From contig CM065699.1 of the NCBI GenBank assembly GCA_017654935.2, positions 44,704,903 through 44,768,902 on the forward strand: a stretch of 64,000 nt of DNA. The letters run 5' to 3'. The translations under genes and the position numbers were made by a program. This DNA is from Phymorhynchus buccinoides. Its lineage: Eukaryota; Mollusca; Gastropoda; Neogastropoda; Raphitomidae. Below are positions 24,670-36,660 of this stretch, one piece after another; the stretch's first letter is position 1; each line of letters begins with the position of its first letter. A model generated the notes under the pieces. It searched no databases, was not told where the DNA came from, and saw only the letters and a program-made list of their open reading frames with translations.

Positions 24670-25190
24670 GCTTTCACTGATTCAGTGTCTTTTTGAAACT
24701 GTAGACTGTAACTTAATCTGACACTTCAGAAAGCTGACAAGAAATGTTTTCCTCAGATTCCTTCAGTGGTTTTTTTTCTTCTTTTTTTTAAACTGTGGAC
24801 TAAGTTCTGAATCTAACCAAGAAACAGGTGGTTTCATCAGATTCATTCAGAGTGTGTTTTTGTGTGTGTTTAAACTGTGGGCTGTAAATTCTGAATCTGA
24901 CCAAGAAGAAAGTGTTTTCATCAGATACATTCTGTGTGTTTTTGAAACTAAATTTAAGTTCTGAATGTGACACTTTACAAAGCTGACCAAGAAACTAGTA
25001 TTTTCATCAGATTTATTCTGTGTCTTTGAAACTGTGGACTATAAATAAGTTCTGAATCTGACCAAGAACAAGTGTTTTCATCAGATTCATTCAGTGTCTT
25101 TTTGAAACTGGACTGTAAGTTCTGAATGTGACACTTCAGAAAGCTGACCAAGAAACAAGTTTTTTCATCAGATTCATTCTTTGTCTTTTT
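24670..25190. repeat. Degenerate tandem repeat in the 3' flank of the hAT-like gene
   Basis: About six units of 75-95 bp share 'ttctgaatctgaccaagaa', 'gttttcatcagattcattc' and 'tttgaaactg'. They start within 20 bp of the stop codon, so they probably form the 3' UTR. Confidence 0.85.
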
Positions 25191-25668
25191 AAAAACAACA
25201 CATTTAGCACTAAACACTGTACTGTTCACAACCCTGAAAATATGGCTCAGAATGCACCAGATTGCACAGATTTTAGCCATTTGTTCAAACATTTTCCGGG
25301 GGGGCATGCCCCTGGACCCCCCTAGCTCGCGCTTCGCAGCCGCGCACTTGTGGCTTCGCCACTTCGAGGAACTTTCAGAGAAAATGAAATTTTGCCTGTA
25401 GCATGCCTGCCTTTACTATAACAGGTTTTTCTTATAAACGATGTTTGGATATAGTAAAATTTTGATGATATTTTTTATCTTATCCGAGGACGTTTTTCAA
25501 AGTCAAAGCTAACGTAGAATACTGAATATAAACCCATCCCACCCCTTCCTCGTATGGTTTGAGGTCCAAAAAGGTGATTGGGTTTATAAATGGTATATTT
25601 CCCTGTGCACAAAACAAAACTAGCTGTAATAGCATATAGTGTACAACCTCCGCACACACTGTAACCGG

Positions 25669-25790
25669 ACAGTTTGCCTGCGGACAGTTTGCCTACGGAC
25701 ACTTCGCCTACGGACATTATGTCTATGGTCACCATGCTCACCGGACATTTTGCCTACTGGACATTATGCCTACAGACATTATGCCTAATA
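25669..25790. repeat. 15-16 bp tandem repeat (GGACANNNTGCCTAC)
   Basis: About seven units of GGACA..TT.GCCTAC with variation in the middle; one unit is irregular. Confidence 0.85.
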
Positions 25791-25875
25791 ATAGATTATC
25801 ATGCCTGCAATAAATTATCGCATTTTCATGATGCTATATATATATATTTCCGATTCATTTTTTCCCACTAAGAAA

Positions 25876-26130
25876 TGAGAGTGTGGGCTCAATTGTCGAC
25901 TTAGCTCGCCTTTTCCTCTGTGTGAGGGCGCTGCAGTAAAACAGATACAAATTTAATTGCAGCCAATGACTGGACAGTTCTGAAGTGTATGTAATGAATT
26001 GCAAATGAAGATTATGGACGGAAATGGTCGACTTAGTTCACCGTTTCTGCCATGCGAGGGCGCTGCGGTAGAGCGGGTACAAACCTAGTAGCTTCCAATG
26101 TAATGTTAGTTTGTCATAATGAGTTTCATG
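25876..26130. repeat. Direct repeat of about 150 bp, two copies
   Basis: Two diverged copies share 'gtcgacttag', 'gagggcgctgc' and the trailing 'ccaatg' segment. A short inverted piece of the unit appears at about 26195-26225. Confidence 0.6.
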
Positions 26131-26348
26131 AAAGAAATTCGTGGCGAATAGTCCCGTGTTTCGTGTCAAGCTATCAACTGATACAGTTGATACACCCATT
26201 CTACCGCAGCGTCATCGCACAGTGTAATTAACAAAATTTTGTTTAATAAAATGTATGCACGATCTCTCTTTTATCTACAGTTTAAATAGTAAAGTTCACT
26301 TTAAACAAGAATTTGTAAAAACAGAGAAAGAGAAAGAGAGACAGAGAG

Positions 26349-26355
26349 AGGGAGA

Positions 26356-26406
<51 letters not shown>
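26349..26406. repeat. (GA)n microsatellite
   Basis: About 28 GA dinucleotides. Confidence 0.95.
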
Positions 26407-26411
<5 letters not shown>

Positions 26412-26498
26412 GCAGTGAGACTGTGACGTATTTATAGAGGTCACGAGGAGGACAATTTGTTTTTATTGTAACCGAGAAGGAACCACAAATGACTTTAG

Positions 26499-26903
26499 GG
26501 TAAAGGTAAATATGTGCCCCCTCCCTGCATTTCTCGGTTAATTGTATTTTTCCGTTTTTGCCTTTCTTACCATACATAAAGCTGTATTTTAGGAACATTT
26601 TCAGCTAATTCTGTTTTTGGAATACTAACCCTAACCCTATCCCTAGCCCTAAACCTAACCCTACCCCCCACTATGTACTGCAGTACACCGCGATTTGTCA
26701 CAGTTGTGGTTCGTTGCGTTTTTCCGTCTTATAGGGTGGGGGGTAGGGTTAGGGCTAGGGTTAGGGATAGGGTTAGTATTCCAAAAAGGTTATTAGCTAA
26801 AAAGGTTCCTAAAATACAGCTTTATGTATGGTAAGAAAGGCAAAAACGGACAAATACAATTAACCGAGAAATGTAGGGGGGGTGGCACATCTTGACCTTT
26901 ACC
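26499..26903. mobile_element. Foldback MITE with telomere-like arms and 8-bp TSD
   Basis: 405 bp flanked by GACTTTAG at 26491-26498 and 26904-26911. The arms start GGTAAAGGT and are nearly perfect inverted copies for about 170 bp (shared blocks include 'ctcggttaattgtattt' and 'cataaagctgtattttagga'). Near the centre each arm carries interstitial telomere-like units: CCCTAA type at 26626-26668 and TTAGGG type at 26751-26777. No transposase is encoded. The 8-bp duplication fits hAT-, P- or Merlin-type mobilisation; the superfamily is not decided. Confidence 0.85.
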
Positions 26904-27129
26904 GACTTTAGTATAGGAGTGTTTAAAAAAAATTATAACCCAGTTGCTACTATGGGTGGGTGGAGGGAGTGGTGAGACTGTGACGCATACATTGGTTACC
27001 TATTTTCAAAGGTCACGAAGAGGACAATTTTTTTTAATTGTAAACAAGGAGCCAGTCCTGTGGGGAACCAAAAATGACTTTATTATAGCAGTTTAAAAAA
27101 AATTATAACCGAGTTGCTACTATCCAAGG

Positions 27130-27222
27130 ACTATTTAGTAGACCTTTGGCCGGGAACCAGTGCTTTCCTTTACTGTAACCGAAATTGCTTATAACCGAGT
27201 TTACTATAAACAGGGAGTACTG
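27130..27222. mobile_element. DNA-transposon/MITE end (CAGTACTCCC type)
   Basis: On the minus strand the sequence starts CAGTACTCCC, then TTTATAGTAAACTCGG, next to TA. A similar end, CAGTGCACCCC then TTATAGTAAA, is at 20728 on the plus strand. It may be the right end of a larger element that includes the hAT-like gene, or a separate MITE. Confidence 0.35.
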
Positions 27223-27250
27223 TACATACATACATACATACATACATGAT
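27222..27250. repeat. (TACA)n microsatellite
   Basis: About six TACA units. Confidence 0.9.
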
Positions 27251-27459
27251 GCATGCATACAGAGAGTGTGAGAGAGAGGGAGACATAGAATGGAGACAGA
27301 CAGAGAAAGAGACAGAACAAACAATGAACGAAAAAATGGTTTAATGGTTATGCCATAGGCCCCTATCAATGGATGTGATAGATTATTTTAAAAAACAGGA
27401 GAGAAAGAGAGAGAGCCAGGCAAAACTGCAGATTGACAGACAAGAGAAAACAGAAACAC

Positions 27460-28059
27460 GAGATAACAACAACAACAACAACAACATACAGTATTTATAC
27501 GGCGCTGAATCTTGATAGAAATCAAATCAAAGCGCACACACACGTTAGCATTCATAGCGCATTCAAACACAAACGCAATACAACGCGAACACACACAGAT
27601 AACATAAATGGAATATAGCAGAAACAGACCTAATGGCAAGAGAGAGAAGATAAAGAGAGAGGAGCTTTAATGACGGGGGAACAGGTGGGTTTTGAGGTTA
27701 GCTTTGAAAGCAGAGAGAGTCGGTCGCTGACGGAGGGAGAGCGGAAGTTTGTTCCAGGAGGTCGGTCCTGAGACAGCAAAAGAGCGCCGACCAACAGTTG
27801 AAAGCTTATACCTAGGGATCTGGAGAGAAAGAGGGTCAGAAACTGAACGTAAAGTGCGAGCTGGCGTATAGATGGAAATATTGTCACAGAGGTAAGATGG
27901 AGCAGCTTTATGAATAGATTTATAGCAAAGTGTGTTTAATTTATACTCAATTCTGTCTGCGACAGGAAGCCAGTGCAAAGAACGCAGAAGAGGGCTAACA
28001 TGATCGAACTTTTTCTTCCTAAGGACAAGACGAGCAGCTGAGATAAGCAATAGGTACAC
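27460..28059 (-). mobile_element. 5'-truncated L2/CR1-like LINE (minus)
   Basis: The minus-strand reading 28059-27667 gives about 130 aa of the ORF2 C-terminal domain: SPLLRSLHWLPV, RIEYKLNTLCYKSIH, APSYLCDNI, PTSWNKLPLSLR and LKTHLFPRH. The same domain ends the LINE at 51700-52035. The 3' UTR follows to a (GTT)n tail at 27462-27486 (on minus). The copy has lost endonuclease and RT. Confidence 0.85.
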
Positions 28060-28218
28060 TTTTTATTTTTTACCCAGCCCTAGAAAATAGACAGACAAAG
28101 ACAATGAGATAGGAACAAAGAGGCAGAAACAAACAGGCATAGACCACAGTGAGACTAGACAGAGAAAGACAATATAAAGAAATAAACAGAAACATTTAGA
28201 CAGATGAGAACAGGAGAC

Positions 28219-28222
<4 letters not shown>

Positions 28223-28290
<68 letters not shown>
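28223..28290. repeat. (GA)n microsatellite
   Basis: About 34 GA dinucleotides. Confidence 0.95.
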
Positions 28291-28292
<2 letters not shown>

Positions 28293-28299
28293 TTGTTGG

Positions 28300-28735
28300 C
28301 TCCATAACGAAAAACGCGACGGTGAAAATAACCCTCTCCATTGTTTGCTGTGTTTTCGCTGGAAGCAAAAAGTGGCAGTAAAATAGCCTTAATTCAATTT
28401 TGCCATTGGTGGCTCAATAGCCACTGTCATTGAAGAATGACTCCAATTCAAATGTCTGATACACTGACAACTAGAACTTTGGCTTGTTTCTTTGCTATCT
28501 TCATTCTCATAGCTTAAAGCTTTATCCACAGATTTCTATATGCATTATTAAATCGACGGAAGTATTTTAGGTCTGCTTCAAAAGATCATAAAAAAGCAAA
28601 ATAAATTGGGATTGATGCCAATTGACATTTTACACACGGGGGGAAAAGACGTAACAAACCAAACAAACATAAACGTACGCGTTCATAAACGAGCATAAAT
28701 TCCCCCACCCCACCCCACCCCACAAAAAATTGCGT
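28300..28735. other. Unannotated spacer with a (CCCCA)n tract
   Basis: At 28396-28430 a 35-bp block ('cagtggctattgagcc' on minus) repeats the one at 19484-19518. 28704-28721 is a short CCCCA repeat. No gene is seen. Confidence 0.5.
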
Positions 28736-28744
28736 AAGGGCAGA

Positions 28745-28815
28745 TTCGAACCTTTTGTTTCTAGCTTACAGGATTTTTCTACTACTAAAACGAGCTCTCT
28801 ACCTCAGTGCCAAAA
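28745..28815 (-). other. tRNA-like sequence (SINE head or decayed tRNA)
   Basis: On the minus strand an A-box-like 'tggcactgaggtagagagct' is followed about 40 bases later by the B-box-like 'ggttcgaatc'. The acceptor and anticodon stems do not pair convincingly, so it is not called as a functional tRNA. Confidence 0.4.
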
Positions 28816-29085
28816 TTGCTTCCCTTTGCAGGGTAAAAATTAATATTTATATATCCTAGACAATGCTAGAGTGTCAGTTTCATGTAGAAAACAATCATCT
28901 TGGCTAAGATTTTATTATTTTATTCAAAGCTGAAACTGTCATATAATTGATCTTAATGAATAATGCTTGTGCCTATAGGAACCTTTGAACATTGCAGAAC
29001 GTGTTCTCTAATAATTTAAAAACGTAAATAAAACGTTTGTCAGGATATGTGGCGATAAAAAAAAGATGACCATCACCCACAATTA

Positions 29086-29525
29086 TAGGAGTGCAAAACG
29101 CCCATGGGCTTCTTTCCCATGGGCGTCTTTCCCGTCAGAGTCAGCTAATTAATTTCAGTCTGTGTAGCTGACAATCACAGTGTTGCTGGAAAAGAAAAGT
29201 ATCGTTCAAAAGCCCATAGAATAAGCTTTGTATAAATATGCAAATATGGAAGTAGTTTGCTGTTGTTGGTTTTTTATTTAACTTTTTCCAAGGACAGAAA
29301 ATGATTTTTTTAAAACAGAACGTCAAAAAATATTCAAAAATTCATATTATTGACCACAACATCATGAAACTTAAATATGAGGTATTTTAAAAGACGTGCA
29401 AAGGAACATGGGCAAAATTTAACTGAAATTTGCTTCATTTCATGAGATAATTGACATGGGTTTCTTACCCGCCCATGGGCTTCTTACCCCGGTCGGGTGA
29501 GCTTTTTACCCCGTCTTCCCCTATA
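29086..29525. mobile_element. MITE-like element with GGGGTAAAAAG ends
   Basis: The right end (29434-29524) is the complement of the end of the foldback at 30446-30658 ('ataggggaagacggggtaaa'). The left end has a CGCCCATGGG hairpin at 29100-29130. The boundaries are approximate. Confidence 0.5.
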
Positions 29526-29655
29526 GTGCTGTGTTATAATATTTCTGGATATTTTCTTTTCTTGAATGCTTTGTATTATTATTGTTTGTTATGCAAACGC
29601 TTAATGTTTTTGGGTGTATATATATTTTGTTGTTGTTCTTGACCTTTGTTTAGCC

Positions 29656-29723
29656 TCAGAGCTGAGTGTAAAAAAAAGCAAACTGTATGCTTATCTCACA
29701 ACCCTGATTAAGCAAAATTTCGT
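29656..29723 (+). mobile_element. LINE/SINE 3' tail of the 'gagctg...accct' type
   Basis: 'cagagctgagtgtaaaaaaa' followed by 'cttatctcacaaccctgatt' and 'ttcg' matches tails at 35440, 37133, 42928 and 55121. A (CT)n array follows immediately. Confidence 0.6.

Positions 29724-29814
<91 letters not shown>
29724..29814. repeat. (CT)n microsatellite
   Basis: About 45 CT units directly after the tail. Confidence 0.97.
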
Positions 29815-29817
<3 letters not shown>

Positions 29818-29929
29818 TTTTGTGCTCCCAGTTCTTACAGAACCGGACTACATTGGAATGGGAACGAGGGATGTCGTGGAATGGGAACGAGGGATTGTTT
29901 ATTTCTAAACAATGTACCAATACAGGAAA

Positions 29930-30050
29930 TTATTAACACAAAAATACACAATGACCATAGAGTTCAAAATTAACTCCCCTGAATTTCATCAGTTGGTCGT
30001 AAATTTACAAGTGGCATACAATTTATTTTCTCATTAAAAAACACCATTTT

Positions 30051-30101
<51 letters not shown>

Positions 30102-30165
30102 GGAAGTATGCGTTGCTAGTAACTGGGACTACGTTTGTAGGGCGTTGCCTTGTTTATATTTTGAA
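29930..30165. repeat. Dispersed repeat, copy 1
   Basis: Shares 'aatacacaa.ga.catag', 'ctcccctgaatttcatca' and 'ggcgttgcctt'-like blocks with 32885-33075. It contains a (GT)n array at 30053-30098. Confidence 0.6.
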
Positions 30166-30315
30166 TTTTCCAAATTTATACGTATAAAAATAACGAAATA
30201 CGTTTCTTAGCCTCTCTCTCCTTTTTGTACTCCCATTTATTACAGAACGGGAGTACATTGGAATGGGAACGAGGGCTGTGCGTTGCCTGTCCGTATGTGT
30301 GTGTGTGTGTGTGTG

Positions 30316-30410
30316 AAGTCAAAAATACTTTATTATCACGTTAGGTGAAATTACAGTGTGGTCTCGTACAAGCACAATACAATCAAAGAAACACAACTAA
30401 GGAAAAATGA
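30316..30410 (-). mobile_element. LINE/SINE 3'-tail fragment (minus)
   Basis: The reverse complement of the tail at 1-121, starting 'gtcaaaaatactttattatc'. Confidence 0.55.
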
Positions 30411-30445
30411 ATGACAAATCATGCTTCACAATTTGTTTTAACATA

Positions 30446-30658
30446 GGGTAAGACGGGGTAAAAAGCGCATGGGCGGGTAAGAAGCCCACCCCAATTATCT
30501 CATGACATAAAGAAAATTTCAGTCAAATTTGCCCATGAGACGAATGCTAGACATTAACGCTCGTCTCATGGGCAAAATGTGACTGAAATTTGCTTCATTT
30601 CATGAGATAATTGGGGTGGGCTTCTTACCCGCCCATGCGCTTTTTACCCCGTCTTCCC
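30446..30658. mobile_element. Foldback MITE, near-perfect palindrome
   Basis: Arms of about 100 bp are near-identical inverted copies beginning 'agggtaagacggggtaaaaa' and containing 'gcgcatgggcgggtaagaag'. They have almost no loop. The flanks permit a TA duplication. Confidence 0.8.
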
Positions 30659-30830
30659 CTAGTTATGGTCGATACAAGCGACTATCAAAACAATAAGAAC
30701 TGCCCTCTTTCTCACCATTTCTATTATCGCATTCATTTGTTCACCCCCCCCCCCCCCCTACCCCCCCTCCCCCTCTCCAAGTCACCCGAAGCTTATATTT
30801 TGGGTCCCTTCCCGTTCCCAACATTTCATG

Positions 30831-31416
<586 letters not shown>

Positions 31417-31725
31417 AAAAGCTTCCAAGGTTGTGCATGCATGCGTGTGTCTATGTGTGTGTGTGTATGCGTGTGTTTAAAAGTGAATTTTGATCCAAAA
31501 TAAAAGATAAAGTGAATTGAACTTAGAAAATGTTTTAATAAAACTAACATGTTTATTGCCCACTTGGTGCTGGTATTTGCAAACGTTGGTTAACAAAATG
31601 TGATGTCTTTGTATTATTTGTGAACTCTGTAATAAGTTAGTGTTTAAATGTTTATATTGATGTAACAAAAAATATGATTAGTTCAAGAATTATGTAGCAT
31701 GTGAGAAGAAGGGGAGTGAGAGAGT

Positions 31726-31729
<4 letters not shown>

Positions 31730-31768
<39 letters not shown>

Positions 31769-31790
31769 TGTGTGTGGGCGGGGGAGAGAC

Positions 31791-31864
<74 letters not shown>

Positions 31865-31891
31865 TGTTTGTTTATTCTTAGTGTTCAGGAG

Positions 31892-31930
<39 letters not shown>
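31730..31930. repeat. (GA)n and (TG)n compound microsatellite
   Basis: GA arrays at 31730-31766 and 31792-31861, then TG at 31893-31930. Confidence 0.95.
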
Positions 31931-31931
<1 letters not shown>

Positions 31932-31939
31932 GAAATGTG

Positions 31940-32700
31940 TTCCAGTCCATAGCGCCTAAACCACTGAACCGATAACAATGAAACTTGGTACAATGGTTCC
32001 TTAGACCTTGCACATGCTGCAGAGAGAAAATCTGTTTACGTCCTCCGGTCTGGAACAGACACATATGGGACATTAGTATATATAAAGATGATGGGAACGA
32101 TCCTGGAAACATAACGCCTAATTGGACGTTAAACCAACCATCGATCGATCCTGGAGACAATTCCCGGAAGCAGTGCAACGCCAGTTCCCGAATTTTTAAC
32201 AATACTGACAGATATGTTATAAAGAATTTGCAGATGCTGCACGAATGAATGAAAAATGGTGTTATACGTCCTCTCGGTCATAGACACATATGGGACATTT
32301 GTAAATACAAAGATGGTGGGAACAATACTGGCTGCAATGCCCGGAGGCAGTGCAACACCAGTAAAGTCCCGAGTTTTTAACAATATAGATATGTACTATA
32401 TGTACTGTGGATAAGGACATTGCAGATGCTGCACGACGACGAAAATGGTGTTTTACGTCCTCTTGGTCTGAATCAGACACATATGGGACATTTGTAAATA
32501 CAAATATGGTGGGAACAATACTGGAGGCAATGCCCGGAGGCAGTACGAAACCAGTAAAGTCCCGATTTTTAAAATTAATACAGATAGGTGTAGCGGTAAC
32601 CACGCCTCGGTTAAACCTCATCGGCTATGGCACCGCTACAAGTATTTGTTGCACTGATAAAATAAAATGAGCAGATGCTGCACACGATGACAGATTCACA
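31940..32700. mobile_element. Tandem-core repeat element, about three 190-250 bp units
   Basis: Units begin with 'gcagatgctgcac' at 32230, 32422 and 32671, with a diverged one near 32012. They share 'agacacatatgggacattt', 'aatactgg.ggcaatgccc' and 'cagtaaagtcccga'. The leading segment 'cctaaaccactgaaccgata' then 'acaatgaaacttggtaca' is not repeated. A unique head plus tandem core plus microsatellite is how non-autonomous Helitron/pearl-type elements of molluscs are built; that link is inference. Confidence 0.6.
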
Positions 32701-32884
32701 GAATGACAAACCATATCAACGTAATTGCAGTGAGAAAATTTTGAATAATAAAAAGATACTGATTGCTTAAAAGATAATGGAAGGATTTAAACTGAAGTAG
32801 GTTTACTAAACTGAAAAGGTGTTACTTAATAATATTTTGTTGTAAAATGCTAAATTTCAAAACAATGCTATGCTGGTACAGGAA

Positions 32885-33075
32885 AAAATGTAAACACAAA
32901 AATACACAACGATCATAGTCCAAAATTAGCTCCCCTGAATTTCATCACTAGGTCTTATTTAATGAAATTCAAGCGATATCATTCGATATGTACAACTAGT
33001 GGCATACGAGTTATTATTTTTTTTATTAGCTGGGAGTTCGTTTATAAGGCGCTTGCCTTCTTGTTTTATTTAAAC
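32885..33075. repeat. Dispersed repeat, copy 2
   Basis: Diverged partner of 29930-30165 in the same orientation. Confidence 0.6.
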
Positions 33076-33179
33076 AGGAAAATAGGGGGAAGGCAGGAAA
33101 AATATGGCGGTACGTGTCCCATGGATTGGAGGAAGAAGTTGAGGACTTCAGCGCTGTGAAATGGTGGCACTTGAAGAAC

Positions 33180-33540
33180 GTGAGTAACTTTGTTTTATTG
33201 TGGTTTGGTACTCTTTTTGTTTTTTTGCTTTTGTAAATCGCTCAAACAATGTCCTGTCTTACGAGCGCTGATGCGTCATGCTGCTGTAACGTTATGCGCG
33301 CCCAGCTAAAGAAAATAGACTTTTTTAACTCCACGGTAACGCATTACATGAGTTGCCTATAAAAATTATATGACCTATTGTCATGTCTCGCGTGAAAAAA
33401 CCACGCAAATGATGGAAAATACGTACGTGATGACGATGGAGGCCTACTTCATGCGTGATCGATTCCGTATCTCAACGCATTTAAATTAAAGGAACTCAAC
33501 ATGTAAACACCAATTTAACAATTTAATTCAAGTCTTCTTC
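33180..33540. other. Unannotated spacer
   Basis: No supportable feature. Confidence 0.5.
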
Positions 33541-35260
33541 TTTCGTTCAGATTGCATCTTGTTTAAAAAAACTTCAAAAATCTTCATCATTTTAATGAAA
33601 ATTGAATCTTTTGGTTATGCTCCATCTACTAATTTATCAATTGAAGATTTAAACAATCATTTATCTACAGTTTCCAATACGATTATTAAAGAAAACCACA
33701 CTGAACATAATGATTTGATACTACTCCAAGAATTTTGTGAGTCGAAAAATGTAAACTCTCGTCTTCATTTTAAGTTCATTAGTGTACATGAAGTATGCTG
33801 TGATTTATGTTCTTTAAGTCAATCTAAAGCTCGTGGTCTAGACGATATAGATAACAGAATTATTAAAACGGCAGCACCAATCATTGCTGAATATTTAACC
33901 TATATCTACAACTTGTCTATCGAAAAATGTTACTTTCCTCAAGATTTCAAGGATGCCAAGGTACTTCCCCTTTTCAAATCTGGTGACCCAAATGATGCTT
34001 CCAACTACAGACCAATATCTATTTTAGTTGTTCTATCAAAACCATTAGAAAAGCTTTTTAAAAATATGAACCAATCCCACTTTGATGAACATAATTTATT
34101 CCAAACCAAAGCGGATTCAGAAAAAAATCATTCTTGCCACACGGCACTTTCAAACCTTAGAGAGCAAACAAATAATGATCTTATCACTGGGGCAGTATTC
34201 GTTGACTTTGCCAAAGCGTTTGATACCATTGACCATAATCTCCTTATACAAAAACTAAAATTATATTATTTATCGCAAGAGTCAATCAATCTTATATCAT
34301 CCTTTTTAGCTAACAGGCAGCAATTAGTTTTTCAGGACTGTAAACATTTTTCATTTAAGTCTATTATGTATGGTGTCCCCCAAGGGTCAGTCCTGGGGCC
34401 AGTCTTATTTTATGTCTATATAAATGATCTTCCTTTACATGTCTCATCCGATTGTGAACTGTTTGCTGATGATAGTACACTTCATAACAAAAATAAGAAC
34501 ACAGACTTAGTTCTCACCGATATACAAAACGACCTTGCAAAACTAGAGACACGGAGTGACCTAAATCATATGGCTCTACATCCTCGGAAGTCTAAGTTTA
34601 ATTACTACTCGACAAAAACTCCAAGATATAAAATCCGCATGAACAGAATCAAAGTACACGGTACTGTTCTAGAGTAGGTTGACTCACATAATCTGCTTGG
34701 TCTAACAATTGACAACAACCTTTTTGGTTCTTTCACGTTTCTACACTCATTTGTAAACTGTCTAGAAAAGTATTCCAATTGAGCAGAATAAAACATTTTC
34801 TTGATCAACATACTAGAAAATTATTTTTCCATGCATATTTACAACCTGATTTTGATTACGCTTCCACAACATGGGATATGGCGAGTAAAAACTGTCTTAA
34901 ACCCTTAGAAAGCATTTACAGGCGTTCCATCAAACTTATACTTCTAAAATCATCTTCCCTACAAGTTCATAACTACAAAACATCAAACATTCTTCCATTT
35001 CAATTCAGATGTCAATTTAGCAAAGCAGTCTTTCTTTATAAGATAGTCAACGGACTCGCTCCATCGTACCTGTGTGAAAAGCTGTGTGTGACCCAAATAC
35101 AAAAGAAAATTAGAATACAACTGCCCCGTCCGAGAACTGATATCTTTGATATACTCGGGCGGTAAACTATGGAACGAAATTCCTGACTATATTAAAACAA
35201 AAAATACCTTGGCATCATTCAAAAGCTGTTATCATGACTATTTATTCAAACAATTGTGAT
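33541..35260 (+). mobile_element. 5'-truncated CR1/L2-like LINE
   Basis: ORF2 remnant: RT and tail without endonuclease. It is close to the copies at 16231-18600, 36010-36640 and 37370-39150, all in the plus orientation. It ends in a (CT)n array at 35299 and a LINE tail at 35440. Confidence 0.85.
33559..35230 (+). pseudogene. LINE ORF2 RT remnant
   Basis: The frame 33559-34677 (372 aa) contains KARGLDDIDNRIIK, SNYRPISILVVLSK, GAVFVDFAKAFDTIDHNLL, YGVPQGSVLGPVLF and the catalytic ELFADDSTL. It stops at TAG 34675-34677 in the IDNNL region. The conserved C-terminal part continues at 34779-35165 (FHAYLQPDFDYASTTWD, RRSIKLILLKSS, LPRPRTD) and, after another shift, SGGKLWNEIPDYIKT. The RT core motifs are complete but the protein is broken at least twice. 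Confidence 0.85.
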
Positions 35261-35295
35261 AGTTGTTTCTCTTGTTTCTTGTTTTAACAGTATGT

Positions 35296-35520
<225 letters not shown>

Positions 35521-35537
35521 TTCTCTCTCTTATATGT

Positions 35538-35568
<31 letters not shown>

Positions 35569-35640
35569 GTGCGTGTGCGTGTGCGTGCGTGTGCGTGCGT
35601 GCGTGCGCGTGTGCGTGCATACGTGCGTACGTGCGTATGG
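35538..35640. repeat. (GT)n/(GC) alternating tract
   Basis: GT repeats passing into GTGC and GCGT units. Confidence 0.95.
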
Positions 35641-36000
35641 TTAGACGTAAGTTTATGTATGCGTTACGATTCATGTTACATGTTGTTCTTGTTCTTTTGA
35701 TTTAATTGTTATATCTGACTGTTATTTGTAGTATTGTGCATCCTTTGCATATTACTGTTTTATTATTATCATATTATTATTATTATTATAATTATTGGTG
35801 CTACTATTTCGTCGTTCTTTTGCTGTTGCGTTTAATGATGTTATAATAGTGCTTTTTGTTTCTATATTAATTTCTCTATTTTGCTTGTTTGTTATTTTAT
35901 TTGTTTGAGGACCTGATGAAAAGAAGTGTTGTTATGCTTATTCAGTTCATCCTCATTAAACATTTCGAGTTCAAATTCAAGTTCAAGTTCTCTCTCTCCC
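35641..36000 (+). mobile_element. LINE 3' UTR fragment
   Basis: From 35908 'gaggacctgatgaaaagaag' and 'cctcattaaacatttcgagt' match the LINE 3' end at 1165-1240. A short CT tract follows at 35990. The bases before 35908 are AT-rich and probably the same UTR. Confidence 0.6.
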
Positions 36001-36009
36001 CTTCTCTGT

Positions 36010-36660
36010 CTTCTTCCATTCCAATTCAGATTGACTCTCTATTAATGGTAACAATGTTGAAGAATTAAGCAGTCATAAAATTCTTGGCGTTGTCATTGAC
36101 AATAATCTTTCTTTGTCAGATCATGTATCTAAGGTATGTAAGTCTGTTTAAAAAAAGATCTATCAGTTGTCCAAAATAAAACATTTCCCAAACCTCCACT
36201 CACGTAAGATATTCCTTCACTCGTTTATTGAATCCCACCTTAACTATGCTTCAACTATTTGGGATGGTGCAAGTGACAATACTTTAAAACCTCTCTCTAA
36301 TCTTCATAGACGGGCATTAAAGTTAGTTCTTCTTAAATCTTGTACATTAACAGCTAATGATTACAAAGCCTTGGACAAGTTAAAACTAAAATTCAGCAAA
36401 GCTGTCTTCATGTTCAACATTTTATCAGGCAATGCCCCACCATCACTTACCAGTAGGTTTGTTGTCAATGATCAACGCCATGTTCACAAACTCATGCTGC
36501 CTTTGCCTAGAATCGACCTTTTCAAAACAAGTTTAGCTTATTCAGGCGGGGCCTTATTTAATTGGGCAATCTCGCAATTGAAACAAGCTTTAATTATTTC
36601 AGAAATAACTATCGAACATTTAAAATGACCGAATTTTATAATTCTATAACATGTTGTTCA
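36010..36660 (+). pseudogene. LINE ORF2 C-terminal fragment
   Basis: Starts within the RT thumb (KILGVVIDNNLSLSDH near 36080), has a TAA near 36150, then continues at 36167-36628 with FLHSFIESHLNYASTIWDG, RRALKLVLLKSC, LPLPRIDLFKTSLAYSGG. It has no catalytic RT motifs. It begins just after a CT tract, as a 5'-truncated insertion would. Confidence 0.8.

Noticed and set aside
26626..26777. Chromosome end or telomere-fusion site
   Set aside because: The TTAGGG-type units sit in both arms of an element with a perfect 8-bp target duplication.
28745..28815. Functional tRNA gene on the minus strand
   Set aside because: A- and B-box-like words are present but the acceptor and anticodon stems do not fold convincingly.
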